Of a stretch of 47,960 bases of DNA, positions 23,840 through 32,890 are shown piece after piece; the first letter of the stretch is position 1, and each line of letters begins with the position of its first letter. Source of the stretch: Lachnospiraceae bacterium (GTDB lineage Bacteria > Bacillota > Clostridia > Lachnospirales > Lachnospiraceae); NCBI GenBank assembly GCA_023663945.1, contig JAMPGL010000031.1, positions 1 to 47,960 of the forward strand, written 5' to 3'. The notes under the pieces were generated by a model. That model ran no database searches, was not told the origin of the DNA, and saw only the letters and a program-made list of their open reading frames with translations. The translations under genes and the position numbers were made by a program.

Positions 23840-24894
23840 AAACGTCCGGCAGGGCAGACATAACCATTCTTGACAACCGCAGACTTGCAACGGAGATAAA
23901 GGAAAAGCAGGTAAAAGGGAAATACATCACCGTCAGATATGAGGACGGGACAATAGAGAAAGGGGCATTAAAAACTGAGAAGTTTATCAAGGGACCTTTC
24001 GGGGAGAAAGTCAGCACCGTACACTATGGCTGCGTGGCAGACGACCTCCTGCGACTCAGCCGGAAAGCCTACACCCTCTCCTATGAGGCAGTGAATGAGC
24101 GTTCTTTACCAGCGGCGGTAAGGGAAATCCACAGGAAAAAGGAGCGCGATATTCCAGCAAAAACGAAGAATTTTTTCCGGTCATGGATGGAAGACATAAA
24201 ACTGATCCCGGCAGTCCGGAAGAGCGGTTTCTTACAGAACAAGCCTGATGAAGAACGACTGACTAAATTTAAGGAACTGATGAAAGGGGAAGGATACATA
24301 CGGATAACGCAGGAGATGGCGGTGCAGGCAAAAAAGTTCAAGCTGCCCCGGTATTTTCTGGAAAACGATGGGACTGTCTGCTACGCCCATGAAAAGATGC
24401 CGGAGTTATGGAACCGGAAAGGCGTTTTGTTCCTGATGAAAAAGGAATGGGCGAAGATGCTGGACATTCTTGTAAATGAAAAGCCTGTGCAGTGTTCCAA
24501 AGAGCTTCTTGTGGCAATGAAGATGGAAGCGAAGAACGAGGCATCCAAGGCAGGAGATGAAAAAGATAAAGTTTTGTTTGCAGTTTTGGAAGGCAAGCTG
24601 ACCCACTTTCTGGAATTAACAGACCAATATAATCTGACGCACATTTTTAACGAGCGGGCAAAGGATTGGGAATTGCCGGATTTCATTTCAGAAGCGGAAA
24701 AAGAGAAACTGACCAAGATGTACCGTTTCCCGGAAAGGGAAGTATTTGGGGGAGGGAGAAAAAGCGTCAGGGTGCAGTCAAAACAGGAAAATTTAATCTC
24801 AACTGGCGTAAAAAATAAGCATTTTGGCGTAATAAATGAGGAAATTGACAGCCAAGTGCTGTCACGAAAAAAAGGAGAAATTTCACTGGCGTAA
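23770..24894 (+). pseudogene. Fragment of a conjugative-element protein of unknown function, 5'-truncated
   Basis: The open frame encodes 374 residues and is GC-richer than the cargo that follows. The first ATG (23770) lies inside the deletion junction with parM and has no ribosome binding site, so the natural N-terminus is probably lost. The sequence (SYAVHVKTSGRADITILDNRR, KYITVRYEDGTIEKG, then helical Lys/Glu-rich segments) gives no domain I can name. The last 35 or so codons run through the iteron array at 24804 and do not look like protein. It may be an element backbone gene lying beside the origin region. Confidence 0.45.
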
Positions 24895-24996
24895 ATTTCA
24901 TGCGGATTGGCGTCACTGAAAATAAACTGGCGTAAAAAATAACCGGATTGGCGTCACGAAGTAGCAAACTGGCGTCAAATATACAGATATTGGCGC
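24804..24996 (+). repeat. Iteron-like array with about 21-bp periodicity
   Basis: TGGCGT begins at 24804, 24825, 24887, 24908, 24928, 24949 and 24970, with a degenerate TGGCGC at 24991. Intervals are 21, 62, 21, 20, 21, 21 and 21 bp, that is, one to three times about two helical turns. The motif often extends to TGGCGTMA. Such phasing puts all copies on one face of the DNA and is typical of iterons bound by a Rep or partition/relaxosome protein. It lies just before the mob genes. Confidence 0.7.
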
Positions 24997-25023
24997 TATT
25001 ATAGAAAAATCAGCGGTAAAAAT

Positions 25024-25113
25024 TGGGGTTCGGGGTACTCCCCGACAAGATTTGCATTTCGTGCCCACGAAATGCGTATCTTGCGGCGTTCCATGGAACG
25101 CCCTCTCCCCAAA
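25024..25113 (+). other. oriT-like region with consecutive hairpins
   Basis: Three perfect or near-perfect inverted repeats follow one another: GGGGTTCGGGGTACTCCCC near 25026, GCATTTCGTG-CC-CACGAAATGC at about 25053-25074 and GGCGTTCCATGGAACGCC at about 25084-25101. They lie between the iterons and mobC, where the nic site of mobilizable elements is usually found. The nic position itself cannot be placed. Confidence 0.5.
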
Positions 25114-25129
25114 AAGAAAGGAGCGGCAC

Positions 25130-25477
25130 ATGGCAAGACCGAAAGGCGAAAATACGCTGCGGAAGCACTTCAAACTGACAGAAGAGACTGCAAGAATCTT
25201 AGCGGAGCGTTCCAAAGCGGAAAATATGAATGAATCAGAGTACATCCGCTATCTGCTCCTGAACCAGTCGGAGCATCCAAGAAGTAGGGAATTAGAGTTA
25301 GAGATAATGCGACTGCGGAATGAGATAAATAAGATTGGTGTAAATATCAATCAGATAGTAAAAAATAATAATTCCCATGTATATAGGGAAGGTGATAAAA
25401 TAAAGATGTTACATTTGATGAATGAAGTTAGGCTTGCTTTGATTGAATTCATGAAACACCTAAAAATTAATTATTGA
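25130..25477 (+). CDS. mobC: MobC-like relaxosome accessory protein
   Basis: A 115-residue protein. A basic N-terminal ribbon-helix-helix-type segment (FKLTEETARILAERSKAENMNESEYIRYLLL) is followed by the MobC family signature (LRNEINKIGVNINQIVKNNN) and a short helical tail. MobC binds oriT and helps the relaxase open the nic site. The ATG at 25130 follows AAAGGAG; the open frame upstream to 25052 runs through the oriT hairpins and is not coding. The gene should be followed by the relaxase, but a 5.4-kb cargo gene starts 20 bases after its stop. Confidence 0.85.
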   Translation: MARPKGENTLRKHFKLTEETARILAERSKAENMNESEYIRYLLLNQSEHPRSRELELEIMRLRNEINKIGVNINQIVKNNNSHVYREGDKIKMLHLMNEVRLALIEFMKHLKINY

Positions 25478-25497
25478 TGCACAGACGAGAGGTTATT

Positions 25498-28400
25498 ATG
25501 AAGAGAACAGATAACATTATTTTACACTTAAGTGATTTACATTTTTCAACAAAATTATTCGGAACAGATAAAGCAAATTCAGATGGTGTATTGAAAGAGT
25601 TAACGGAGATATTAAAAACTGTTGATTGGAAACCAACAATTATTTGCATTACGGGGGATATTGTAGATAAGTACGATATTGGAGGGTTTGCTCTAGCAAA
25701 AACATGGATAAAGAACTTGGCTGAAATACTTAGCGTGCCGATGGAAAGAGTTTTGATATGTCCAGGAAATCATGACTGTTCACGTGATATATCAATTTGC
25801 CCAGAAATAAATGTTACAGATTCGCAAAAGGCAGATCAAATACTATCATATCCGATACCAGACTATTTGTTGAAAAGATTTGGTCAATATAATGCCTTTT
25901 GTCAGGAATTAGGTATAGTTCCTTATAAGTTTATGGGGGAAGAATCATATTTAGTTGGTACGAGAATAATTGATAATATAAGTTTTTGGGGGTGTAACAG
26001 TGAGTGGTTTTCATTTCATGACAAATCGGAATTATGGCTGGGCAAAAATTATTTAGAGCAAATGAAGCAGCAGGATGGTCAAGAAAATAGTGATATTAGG
26101 ATCGCTATTATGCATCATGGAACAGAATCAGATTTTGCTGAGAAGGAAAAAGGATTTTATGAAGATAGAAGACCAGCGTTGAGATATTTATGGTCTCTTT
26201 GTAATATGCTTTTATTTGGGCATACGCATGAAGGATCAATTGGCAAACCAAGTTATATGGAAAGTAATTGTTGGAGTGTACGTGCAGGGGCAACTAATAT
26301 TAATGAAAAATATCCTAACAATGTGAATTTATTAAAGATACAAAGTGATGGGTTTGAATTAAGACATATTATTTTTTCACCAGCGCAATTAGGAAATCGC
26401 TGGACAATAGAACGGCCTGAGAAGAAAAACTTTTGGAAATTACAAACAGCAACTTTAGAGGAAGAATCTTGTTTTAGTACTGATAGAATCAGAAAATTAA
26501 TGAAAGATTATGCACAAGAGGTAATTGAAAACAAGATAAGAGAAATAAATTGTCCGCCCAATAGTTTAAAGCAGGAAAAATTAAAGGTAGGGCTTGAGCG
26601 TATTCGTAATGAATTGATTAATGGAAAAGAAGAAAGAAATAGTAAAAACGACTTAACATCTTTATATAATGTAATTGAAAATAATAAAAAAGTGCTGCTT
26701 TTTGGAGAATTAGGAATGGGAAAAAGCACATTGATGGCGCAAACTGTAATTGATATTTTGGAGAATGGAGAAGAGGCTATTCCGATTTTTGTACCAGCAA
26801 AATCTTTAACATTGACGGATGAAAATAATGCAATCGAATTGTGTGAAGAGATAGATCGTTTTTTAATAGGAAGCTTTTTATTCAAAAATTCTTTTCAGGA
26901 AATGATCTTGAATGTAAAGAAAGTATTTCTTTTTATTGATGGTTTGGATGAAATTAATATCATACATGTTAAAATATTATTGAGGCAGATTGAAAGGCTG
27001 ATGGGGGCTTATCGTAATCTGGCAGCGGTAGTTTCTACCAGAGTGGCTGAAATTGGTGGAGTTAATATTGCACAGTGGACAGTGTGCGAGATACCTCCAT
27101 TGGATATGGAACAAAGAAAAAGAATGTTATTGCATGAAGCGGAAGCTCACGGGAAAGTAGGACAGGAAAAAGATATATTTGTACAGAAGAGTATGGGAAT
27201 TATTAGAAGGAATCCTTCTATATATGGATTATCCAATACGCCTTTATCTATAAGATTATTATATAAATCTTTTGATTCGGATTTGGATATAGAGAAATTA
27301 ACAGTGGGTGATTTGTTATTTGATCTATTGAAAATGCGTGCAGCGGAGTGGAGTGAATTGGATTTAAAAGATAATACAGATAATAATTATTTAACAGCAT
27401 TTCCAACAGATGATGAGAAAATCTATCTGGTTGGCAGAGTAGCTTACGAGGCATTATCTAATGAAGTATTGTCCGTAAAAAGTGCAAAACTAATTGTAAA
27501 AAGTCTTATTCAGAATCCGATGTTTAATAACAATCTGGTTGCAGATGATGCTATAAAGACATTGATTTCTAATGGACTAATCAGTACAGGCAATAGAATC
27601 CTCTTTACCTACCAGCCATTAGCTCAGGTCGCGGCGGGATATTACATGGCAGAGGAAATTATTAATGAGAGACTGGATATAAATCAGATACCAACAGAAT
27701 TGTGGCGGGAAATTGCATTTGCAGGCAGTATATTAAGAAATTGGAAATTATTGACAAAGTACAAAGAGCTTTTCAAAAATTTTATCAAGAAGCTACCGTA
27801 TGGAAATAGTAGTATGGTATATATAATCAGTTATATATGTAATGAATTGATGGATGAGGATATTGCTGTTTGGTCTTTGGAATGTGTAAGTAAAGCAGGA
27901 TTTAGACCTCTTTGGTATTATGAAAGAGAGAGGAATTACTCTGTTACAGTTATTGCTAAAATGATTGTTTTGGCAGGTGACAAAGGGACAGACTGGCTTA
28001 TTGAGGAATACTTAAATCTGAGAATTCCTTTAATTAACAAGGGAAGTAGATTTTTACATGATTTTCTGGAACAATGGGTTGTATTAGTTGAAGGACGGTT
28101 AAGCAGTGAACAAAAGGAAAAACTGAAAAAGATAATTAGAGTCTTAAACTTTGGGAGCAGCATTGCCTATTTTTCTATTAGGGAAGTGTTGTGTTATTTG
28201 CTGCCTGAAGAGTTTGAAGTTGCAGACAGGCTGGACTGTGTTTTACAGTTGGCATGTAAAGAAGAATTTTATTATTGGGGGCAAAAGCAGTTCTGTCAGA
28301 TGGCATCAAATAATAAGGCTATATGTAATTTAGTTTTAGAAAACAGCGAGCATAGTATAAGTGCATTGTATTGGTTGGAAATTAATGATAATGAAATTCC

Positions 28401-30894
28401 ACCTGTGACAGTTATTAAGAATTTGTTACGGCACGTATATGCTGGAAAAGATAGAATTAGTGAGGATAGCAGAACTTTATTGGAAAAATGTATTGCTCGG
28501 ATTGGGCATAACAGATGGAAAATTATTTTAAGGAGAATTATTGCTGAGGGTGATAAAGCACAGGCAGCAGCGGCAGTAGAGTTAGTTAAATATGAGAATG
28601 AGAATTTGTTTTTTATTGCAAAAGCACTGGCAGATGGCATGGTTAACGCTCCGGCTCATTGCATTTATGAACAGACAATGGAATTAGTAGTGCATATGAT
28701 GCAGAAAGAAAATGTAGAATGGAGCGAAATTTTATTTGATAGGGCGCATTTTGTAGCTGGGGCAAGTTCAGGATGTTATAGGATTTTTTTAAAATATCTT
28801 TTGGATATGGAAGAGGTAAGAGTAGATTTATTTGTGGGATGTATTAAGCATATTGGTCCTTACACTTTGCCAAGGTATGCAGAAATCAGGGAACTGTTTG
28901 TTCAAATTTTGAAACGCGTAGAATATAGAAGTGCATTGATTAAAGCATTGGATTCTTATGATGGAAAGATACGAGAAGCAGCTAGTATGATTTTGGCGGT
29001 CTGTGATAAGAATGATAATGGAAATGCTCTGATAATGGCCATTCTTGGTATGCATGATGGCACTGAATATAATGAGTGGCATAAGTTTCTTGCTTCTCAA
29101 AAATATAATGACATAACATTAAAACATTTACTGTCAATGGTTGATTCGTTGATTGGAGAGCAAAGGATATTGGTGCTGGTAATACTGGCATATAATGGCG
29201 TTAAAATTACTGAATACAATAAAGAAGAAGTGGTTAATGCGAAGTTAAATTGGAAATATTTTTATATCAATGAAATTGATTTGAGTGATTTTGAGTTAAG
29301 TGACGAAAATGTCTTTAAAAAATTATATGAACAGGAAAAAGCGGACAATATAGAATATGATGTTGCAAAAACTTTATTATGGAAATACTATGATAAATTA
29401 TGTTTAGAGGAGAGGATAAAATGTATTCTTTCAGTGTGGGCGAATGGTTCGGTTCCTAATATTGAAGAAATAATTTTTAATGTGTCTCAACCTGAGATTG
29501 GAAATCTGTTTACTAAGTACAGAGAGAATTATTCGCAAAGCAAAAATTATAAAATATTAAGGTGCTTTAACTTTGAAGATGAATTGTGTATCGACTGGAA
29601 GGGTCTTGTATGGGAGATTTTTTGCAATGATATAGATTTAATTGGAATGGATAAAGATGAGATAGGATTACAGTGGTTATTGCTGGGAAGAAAAAATCCA
29701 GTCTATGGAAAAGCAATGGGCGAAGAGATAAGGAAGGTAATCGACGATGAAAGATTGCAGAAAGACAGATGGCTGGAAAAATATCAGTGGCTATTAATTT
29801 TGGTTGATGAGTTTACAGATTATGATAAAAAAATTTTAGCAGAGCATGTACATATGGATAGAAAAATTATGTATGAAACTTCCAGTTCGCTTATATGGAG
29901 ATTGGGAGAAGAATTATTAACTGGAAAAATAGAAATAACTGAAAAAGAAATAAAAAGGAGAGAGGAAATTGGAGATGTTGATTTAAAATTGTTAGAAACG
30001 ACAAAGGAATCAGAATTATTACAAAAAGATACTTTAGATATTGTGTTTGCAAAAGCTGAAAATGATGAAGTATTAGAAGACGATTTGTTGACAGATATTG
30101 AAGAGCAAGGGAAAAATGGCATATTAATTGGAGCAATGCTTCGATATATTTACGGAAGAAAAATGACTGTAGAAGCTGGCTTTGAATGCAATAAGATTTT
30201 CTTTACGATTGCCAGAGTTGAATCAAAAGAGTTTCAGAAAATACTGTCATGTGTTAGAACAGAATTTTCTTATAAAATTCGGTATGACTTAGAATTTAAA
30301 CGACAGTATAGTGAATTAATTATGAAAAAAATGCAAAATTGTAGGGATGATTTGCAAAAAGATTTTGTAATGTATGAATTTACTAAAATGAATAAAGAAG
30401 GGATGACAATAGCACAATTAGAGAATGTATTAATATACCTATTTGGATGTGATTCTATGAATATGTATGGAATGCACATTATGGAAAATATATTGCCTAT
30501 TATAAAAAGTGTGTCTAATATCGAGGAAAAAGAGAAAATTTCTGAAACGGTTTATAGATGTTTATTAAAGAATGAATATTCGTCTGATAATGAAAAAATA
30601 TTTAAGAGAAGCTCATTTTGTGATATGGCGTTAGTAGTTGTTTATTGGTGGCTGAAGGGTGATGTAACTGATTTTGGGATGAAATTATTTGCAAATGGCA
30701 TGACTAATTTTTTCTATGAAAAAGAGAGACGAGGATTAGAAGAGAAAGAGAAATCATTTATGGAGAAATATGAAGAGTTTATAAAATTAATTGAATTTCT
30801 CACAAATGATATGAAAGAAAAAATCTTGTTAAAATTGTATGATTATCCGCTGTTAGAAGCAAGAGTAATGGGGAAATTACTGAAAGGTATTTAG
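25498..30894 (+). CDS. Metallophosphoesterase-NACHT STAND ATPase with long helical C-terminus (candidate anti-phage defence protein)
   Basis: A 1,798-residue protein. Residues 1 to about 300 form a calcineurin-like metallophosphoesterase with all metal motifs visible: HLSDLHF (Asp13, His15), TGDIVD (Asp54), GNHD (90-93), MHHG (206-207) and GHTH (241-244). Residues 395-620 form a NACHT-type P-loop ATPase: Walker A GELGMGKST at 403-411, Walker B VFLFIDGLDE at 476-485 and VVSTR at 511-515. The remaining 1,150 residues are helical and repetitive, as in sensor arms of STAND proteins. By family logic, ligand binding at the C-terminus triggers ATP-driven oligomerisation and activates the effector. 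The ATG at 25498 follows GAGAGG. The gene is visibly more AT-rich than the flanking mobC and relaxase, so it is later cargo. Confidence 0.8.
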   Translation: MKRTDNIILHLSDLHFSTKLFGTDKANSDGVLKELTEILKTVDWKPTIICITGDIVDKYDIGGFALAKTWIKNLAEILSVPMERVLICPGNHDCSRDISICPEINVTDSQKADQILSYPIPDYLLKRFGQYNAFCQELGIVPYKFMGEESYLVGTRIIDNISFWGCNSEWFSFHDKSELWLGKNYLEQMKQQDGQENSDIRIAIMHHGTESDFAEKEKGFYEDRRPALRYLWSLCNMLLFGHTHEGSIGKPSYMESNCWSVRAGATNINEKYPNNVNLLKIQSDGFELRHIIFSPAQLGNRWTIERPEKKNFWKLQTATLEEESCFSTDRIRKLMKDYAQEVIENKIREINCPPNSLKQEKLKVGLERIRNELINGKEERNSKNDLTSLYNVIENNKKVLLFGELGMGKSTLMAQTVIDILENGEEAIPIFVPAKSLTLTDENNAIELCEEIDRFLIGSFLFKNSFQEMILNVKKVFLFIDGLDEINIIHVKILLRQIERLMGAYRNLAAVVSTRVAEIGGVNIAQWTVCEIPPLDMEQRKRMLLHEAEAHGKVGQEKDIFVQKSMGIIRRNPSIYGLSNTPLSIRLLYKSFDSDLDIEKLTVGDLLFDLLKMRAAEWSELDLKDNTDNNYLTAFPTDDEKIYLVGRVAYEALSNEVLSVKSAKLIVKSLIQNPMFNNNLVADDAIKTLISNGLISTGNRILFTYQPLAQVAAGYYMAEEIINERLDINQIPTELWREIAFAGSILRNWKLLTKYKELFKNFIKKLPYGNSSMVYIISYICNELMDEDIAVWSLECVSKAGFRPLWYYERERNYSVTVIAKMIVLAGDKGTDWLIEEYLNLRIPLINKGSRFLHDFLEQWVVLVEGRLSSEQKEKLKKIIRVLNFGSSIAYFSIREVLCYLLPEEFEVADRLDCVLQLACKEEFYYWGQKQFCQMASNNKAICNLVLENSEHSISALYWLEINDNEIPPVTVIKNLLRHVYAGKDRISEDSRTLLEKCIARIGHNRWKIILRRIIAEGDKAQAAAAVELVKYENENLFFIAKALADGMVNAPAHCIYEQTMELVVHMMQKENVEWSEILFDRAHFVAGASSGCYRIFLKYLLDMEEVRVDLFVGCIKHIGPYTLPRYAEIRELFVQILKRVEYRSALIKALDSYDGKIREAASMILAVCDKNDNGNALIMAILGMHDGTEYNEWHKFLASQKYNDITLKHLLSMVDSLIGEQRILVLVILAYNGVKITEYNKEEVVNAKLNWKYFYINEIDLSDFELSDENVFKKLYEQEKADNIEYDVAKTLLWKYYDKLCLEERIKCILSVWANGSVPNIEEIIFNVSQPEIGNLFTKYRENYSQSKNYKILRCFNFEDELCIDWKGLVWEIFCNDIDLIGMDKDEIGLQWLLLGRKNPVYGKAMGEEIRKVIDDERLQKDRWLEKYQWLLILVDEFTDYDKKILAEHVHMDRKIMYETSSSLIWRLGEELLTGKIEITEKEIKRREEIGDVDLKLLETTKESELLQKDTLDIVFAKAENDEVLEDDLLTDIEEQGKNGILIGAMLRYIYGRKMTVEAGFECNKIFFTIARVESKEFQKILSCVRTEFSYKIRYDLEFKRQYSELIMKKMQNCRDDLQKDFVMYEFTKMNKEGMTIAQLENVLIYLFGCDSMNMYGMHIMENILPIIKSVSNIEEKEKISETVYRCLLKNEYSSDNEKIFKRSSFCDMALVVVYWWLKGDVTDFGMKLFANGMTNFFYEKERRGLEEKEKSFMEKYEEFIKLIEFLTNDMKEKILLKLYDYPLLEARVMGKLLKGI

Positions 30895-30917
30895 AAAAGA
30901 GAGCAAGGAGGAGGGCT

Positions 30918-31589
30918 ATCGCAATTACAAAAATATCCTGCATCCACCAGACAGGAAAACGATACATGGCTATGCACCTTGCAAATGCCATTTCCTACAT
31001 TACGGACGGAGAGAAAACGCAGGGAGGCGTTCTGGTGGGAAGCCATAACTGCAGCGCAGATACCGCCTTACAGGAGATGCTTGCGACAAAGAGGAAGTTC
31101 GGGAAGCCGGATAAGCGGCAGGGATACCACTTTATCATATCCTTTAAAAAACAGGAAGTGAGACCGGAAACCGCTATGGAGATCACACAGAAGTTTGTGG
31201 AGAGGTATTTCGGTGACAGCTTCCAGTGTTTATATGCCACACACGATAATACGGAACACGTCCACAGCCACATTCTTTTCAACAGTGTTTCATGGCGCAC
31301 CGGAAGGAAATACCGCTATGAAAAGGGAGATTGGGCAAGGGAGATACAGCCTATTGTCAATGACCTCTGTAAAGAGTATGGTCTTTCTATACAGGATATT
31401 GAAATGGGGACGGAAGAAAAAAAGCCAAAGAAATGGGACAAAACAAAACAGGGAATTTTCAGATGGGATCGCCAGATCAGCCTTGATGTGGAGGATTCCA
31501 TTTCTTTTGCAAATGACTATGGAAATTTTCTGAAATTGATGGAGATAAAAGGCTATGAAATAAAGCAGGGAAATAAAGCAGGGAAATGA
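30918..31589 (+). pseudogene. MobP-type relaxase, N-terminal part, broken by a frameshift
   Basis: The frame reads AITKISCIHQTGKRYMAMH, then NAISYITDGEKT, with the likely catalytic Tyr in SYITDG, and the metal-binding motif THDNTEHVHSHILFN. This is a MOBP-type relaxase that should nick oriT and lead transfer. AAGGAGG at 30905 points to a start at 30918, but the codon there is ATC, not ATG; the next ATG is 30966. At 31558-31583 a 13-bp tandem duplication shifts the frame and creates a stop at 31589. The second half continues in the next frame from 31609. Transfer by this relaxase is therefore unlikely. Confidence 0.8.
31558..31583 (+). repeat. 13-bp tandem duplication disrupting the relaxase
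   Basis: AAATAAAGCAGGG occurs twice in a row (31558-31570 and 31571-31583). Removing one copy restores an uninterrupted frame reading GYEIKQGNEETYLKPMDEKR into the following open frame. Confidence 0.9.
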
Positions 31590-31608
31590 GGAAACTTATC
31601 TGAAGCCC

Positions 31609-32805
31609 ATGGATGAAAAGCGGTTTATCCGCTTGACAGATATTTCAGCCCATTACACAAAGGAAGCAATAGAAAGCCAGATTGAAAAAGGTATCCATGG
31701 AGAAGCCAGCAGGGAAGAAAACCGTACCCCAAGAATCATCAGGTGCAGGAAAAATTATAAAAAGTATATTCCGCTTTCCCCATACCAAAAGGCTTTCTAC
31801 GCAAAGATGTACCGCTCCGGTCAGCTAAAACGCAAGCCCTACAGCCAGATGTGGAGATATAAAGAGGAAGCTGCAAGGTTTGAAAAGTTGCAGTCGCAGT
31901 ACCTGTATCTGCACAAAAACAATATCCGCTCCGCAGAAGAATTGGAAGACCGGAAAAAGGATATCAGCATGGACGAACTGCATTTCGGGGAATTAGGGAC
32001 AGGGAAGAACAGCGACAGGAAAACGAAGACTGCCTTATTTATCGTCACGCCAGATTCTGATAAGTCCTACGCGTTTCTAATCGGGATGCTTTATGAGCAG
32101 TTGATGCAGGAATTATATTTTCAGGCGGATACGAAATACGGCGGCAGGCTCCCCATCCATGTGAGCATGTACCTTGATGAATTTTATAACACACCTTTAC
32201 CCGATTCCTACTTAAATTTCTTAAGCACCATGCGGAGCAGGGAGATTTCAAATGTTATCGTGGTGCAGAATATCGCACAGATAGTGGCGGAGAATGTGGA
32301 CGAAGTGGAAACTGTCATGGAGCAGGCACAGCAGGTACTTTCGGATATTTATGGTGATAACGTGGTGTTTACCATGTCTGATGCTGGAAGCAAGATGGAA
32401 GCGGCGTCAAAATCCAATGAAACTTTGACACTCCTTTTGATGGCAATGGCGACCATCGTATTTATTGTGGGAGGTATCGGCATTATGAATGTGCTTTTTG
32501 TGTCGGTAAAGGAGCGTACCAACGAGATTGGTATCCTCAAAGCAATCGGCTGTGACCAGAAAGATATTTTGGTAGAATTTCTACTGGAAGCAAGCTGCAT
32601 CAGTCTGGTAGGGGCTGTGCTGGGCGTTCTGGTATCCTTGGGGATTACACCGATCATAGAGAGCTTTTCGGTACGGGTAGAGCTTTCGGCTTGGGGCGCT
32701 GTCCTGTCCCTGCTGTTTGGTGTGCTGACGGGAACCATTTTTGGTTTTTATCCTGCGTTTAAAGCATCACGCCTGCTTCCTGTAGTGGCATTGAATAATG
32801 AATAG
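31609..32805 (+). pseudogene. Three-way chimera: relaxase C-terminus, VirD4 coupling-protein fragment, MacB-type permease C-terminus
   Basis: Three unrelated pieces share one 398-residue frame. Residues 1 to about 118 (RLTDISAHYTKEAIESQIEKG, YRSGQLKRKPYSQMWRYKEEAARF) are the C-terminal region of the relaxase. Residues about 122-225 (GDRKT-like NSDRKTKTALFIVTPDSDKSYAFL, LPIHVSMYLDEF, RSREISNVIVVQN) come from the ATPase core of a VirD4/TraG coupling protein, without its Walker A. From about residue 226 the sequence is the end of a MacB-type ABC permease (IVFIVGGIGIMNVLFVSVKERTNEIGILKAIGC, then three more membrane helices to ASRLLPVVALNNE). Junctions lie near 31970 and 32280. Only the permease tail could retain any role, alongside the ATPase gene downstream. 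Confidence 0.8.
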
Positions 32806-32890
32806 ATTTGCGAATAAATTCATGAATAACGGGAAAGAAGCCTGCAAAAAGGCAGGAATTTGTAACGCTTTGGAACGGAGGAAAAAATGA
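32798..32890 (+). CDS. Tiny coupled open reading frame (30 residues), doubtful
   Basis: An ATG at 32798 overlaps the permease stop, and its TGA at 32888 overlaps the ATG of the next gene (ATGA). The product is a basic 30-residue peptide (MNRFANKFMNNGKEACKKAG plus a short tail with a second Cys). It has no ribosome binding site of its own but could be translated by coupling. It may be chance or a small peptide linked to the exporter. Confidence 0.25.
   Translation: MNRFANKFMNNGKEACKKAGICNALERRKK

Noticed and set aside
24804-24996. CRISPR array
   Set aside because: The repeated unit is only 6-8 bases with about 13-base intervals and no long identical repeats; no cas genes are present. Iterons fit better.
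25474-25497. TTG/ATG start eight codons before the NACHT gene start
   Set aside because: It overlaps the mobC stop and lacks a ribosome binding site, while the ATG at 25498 follows GAGAGG and directly precedes the family-like N-terminus.
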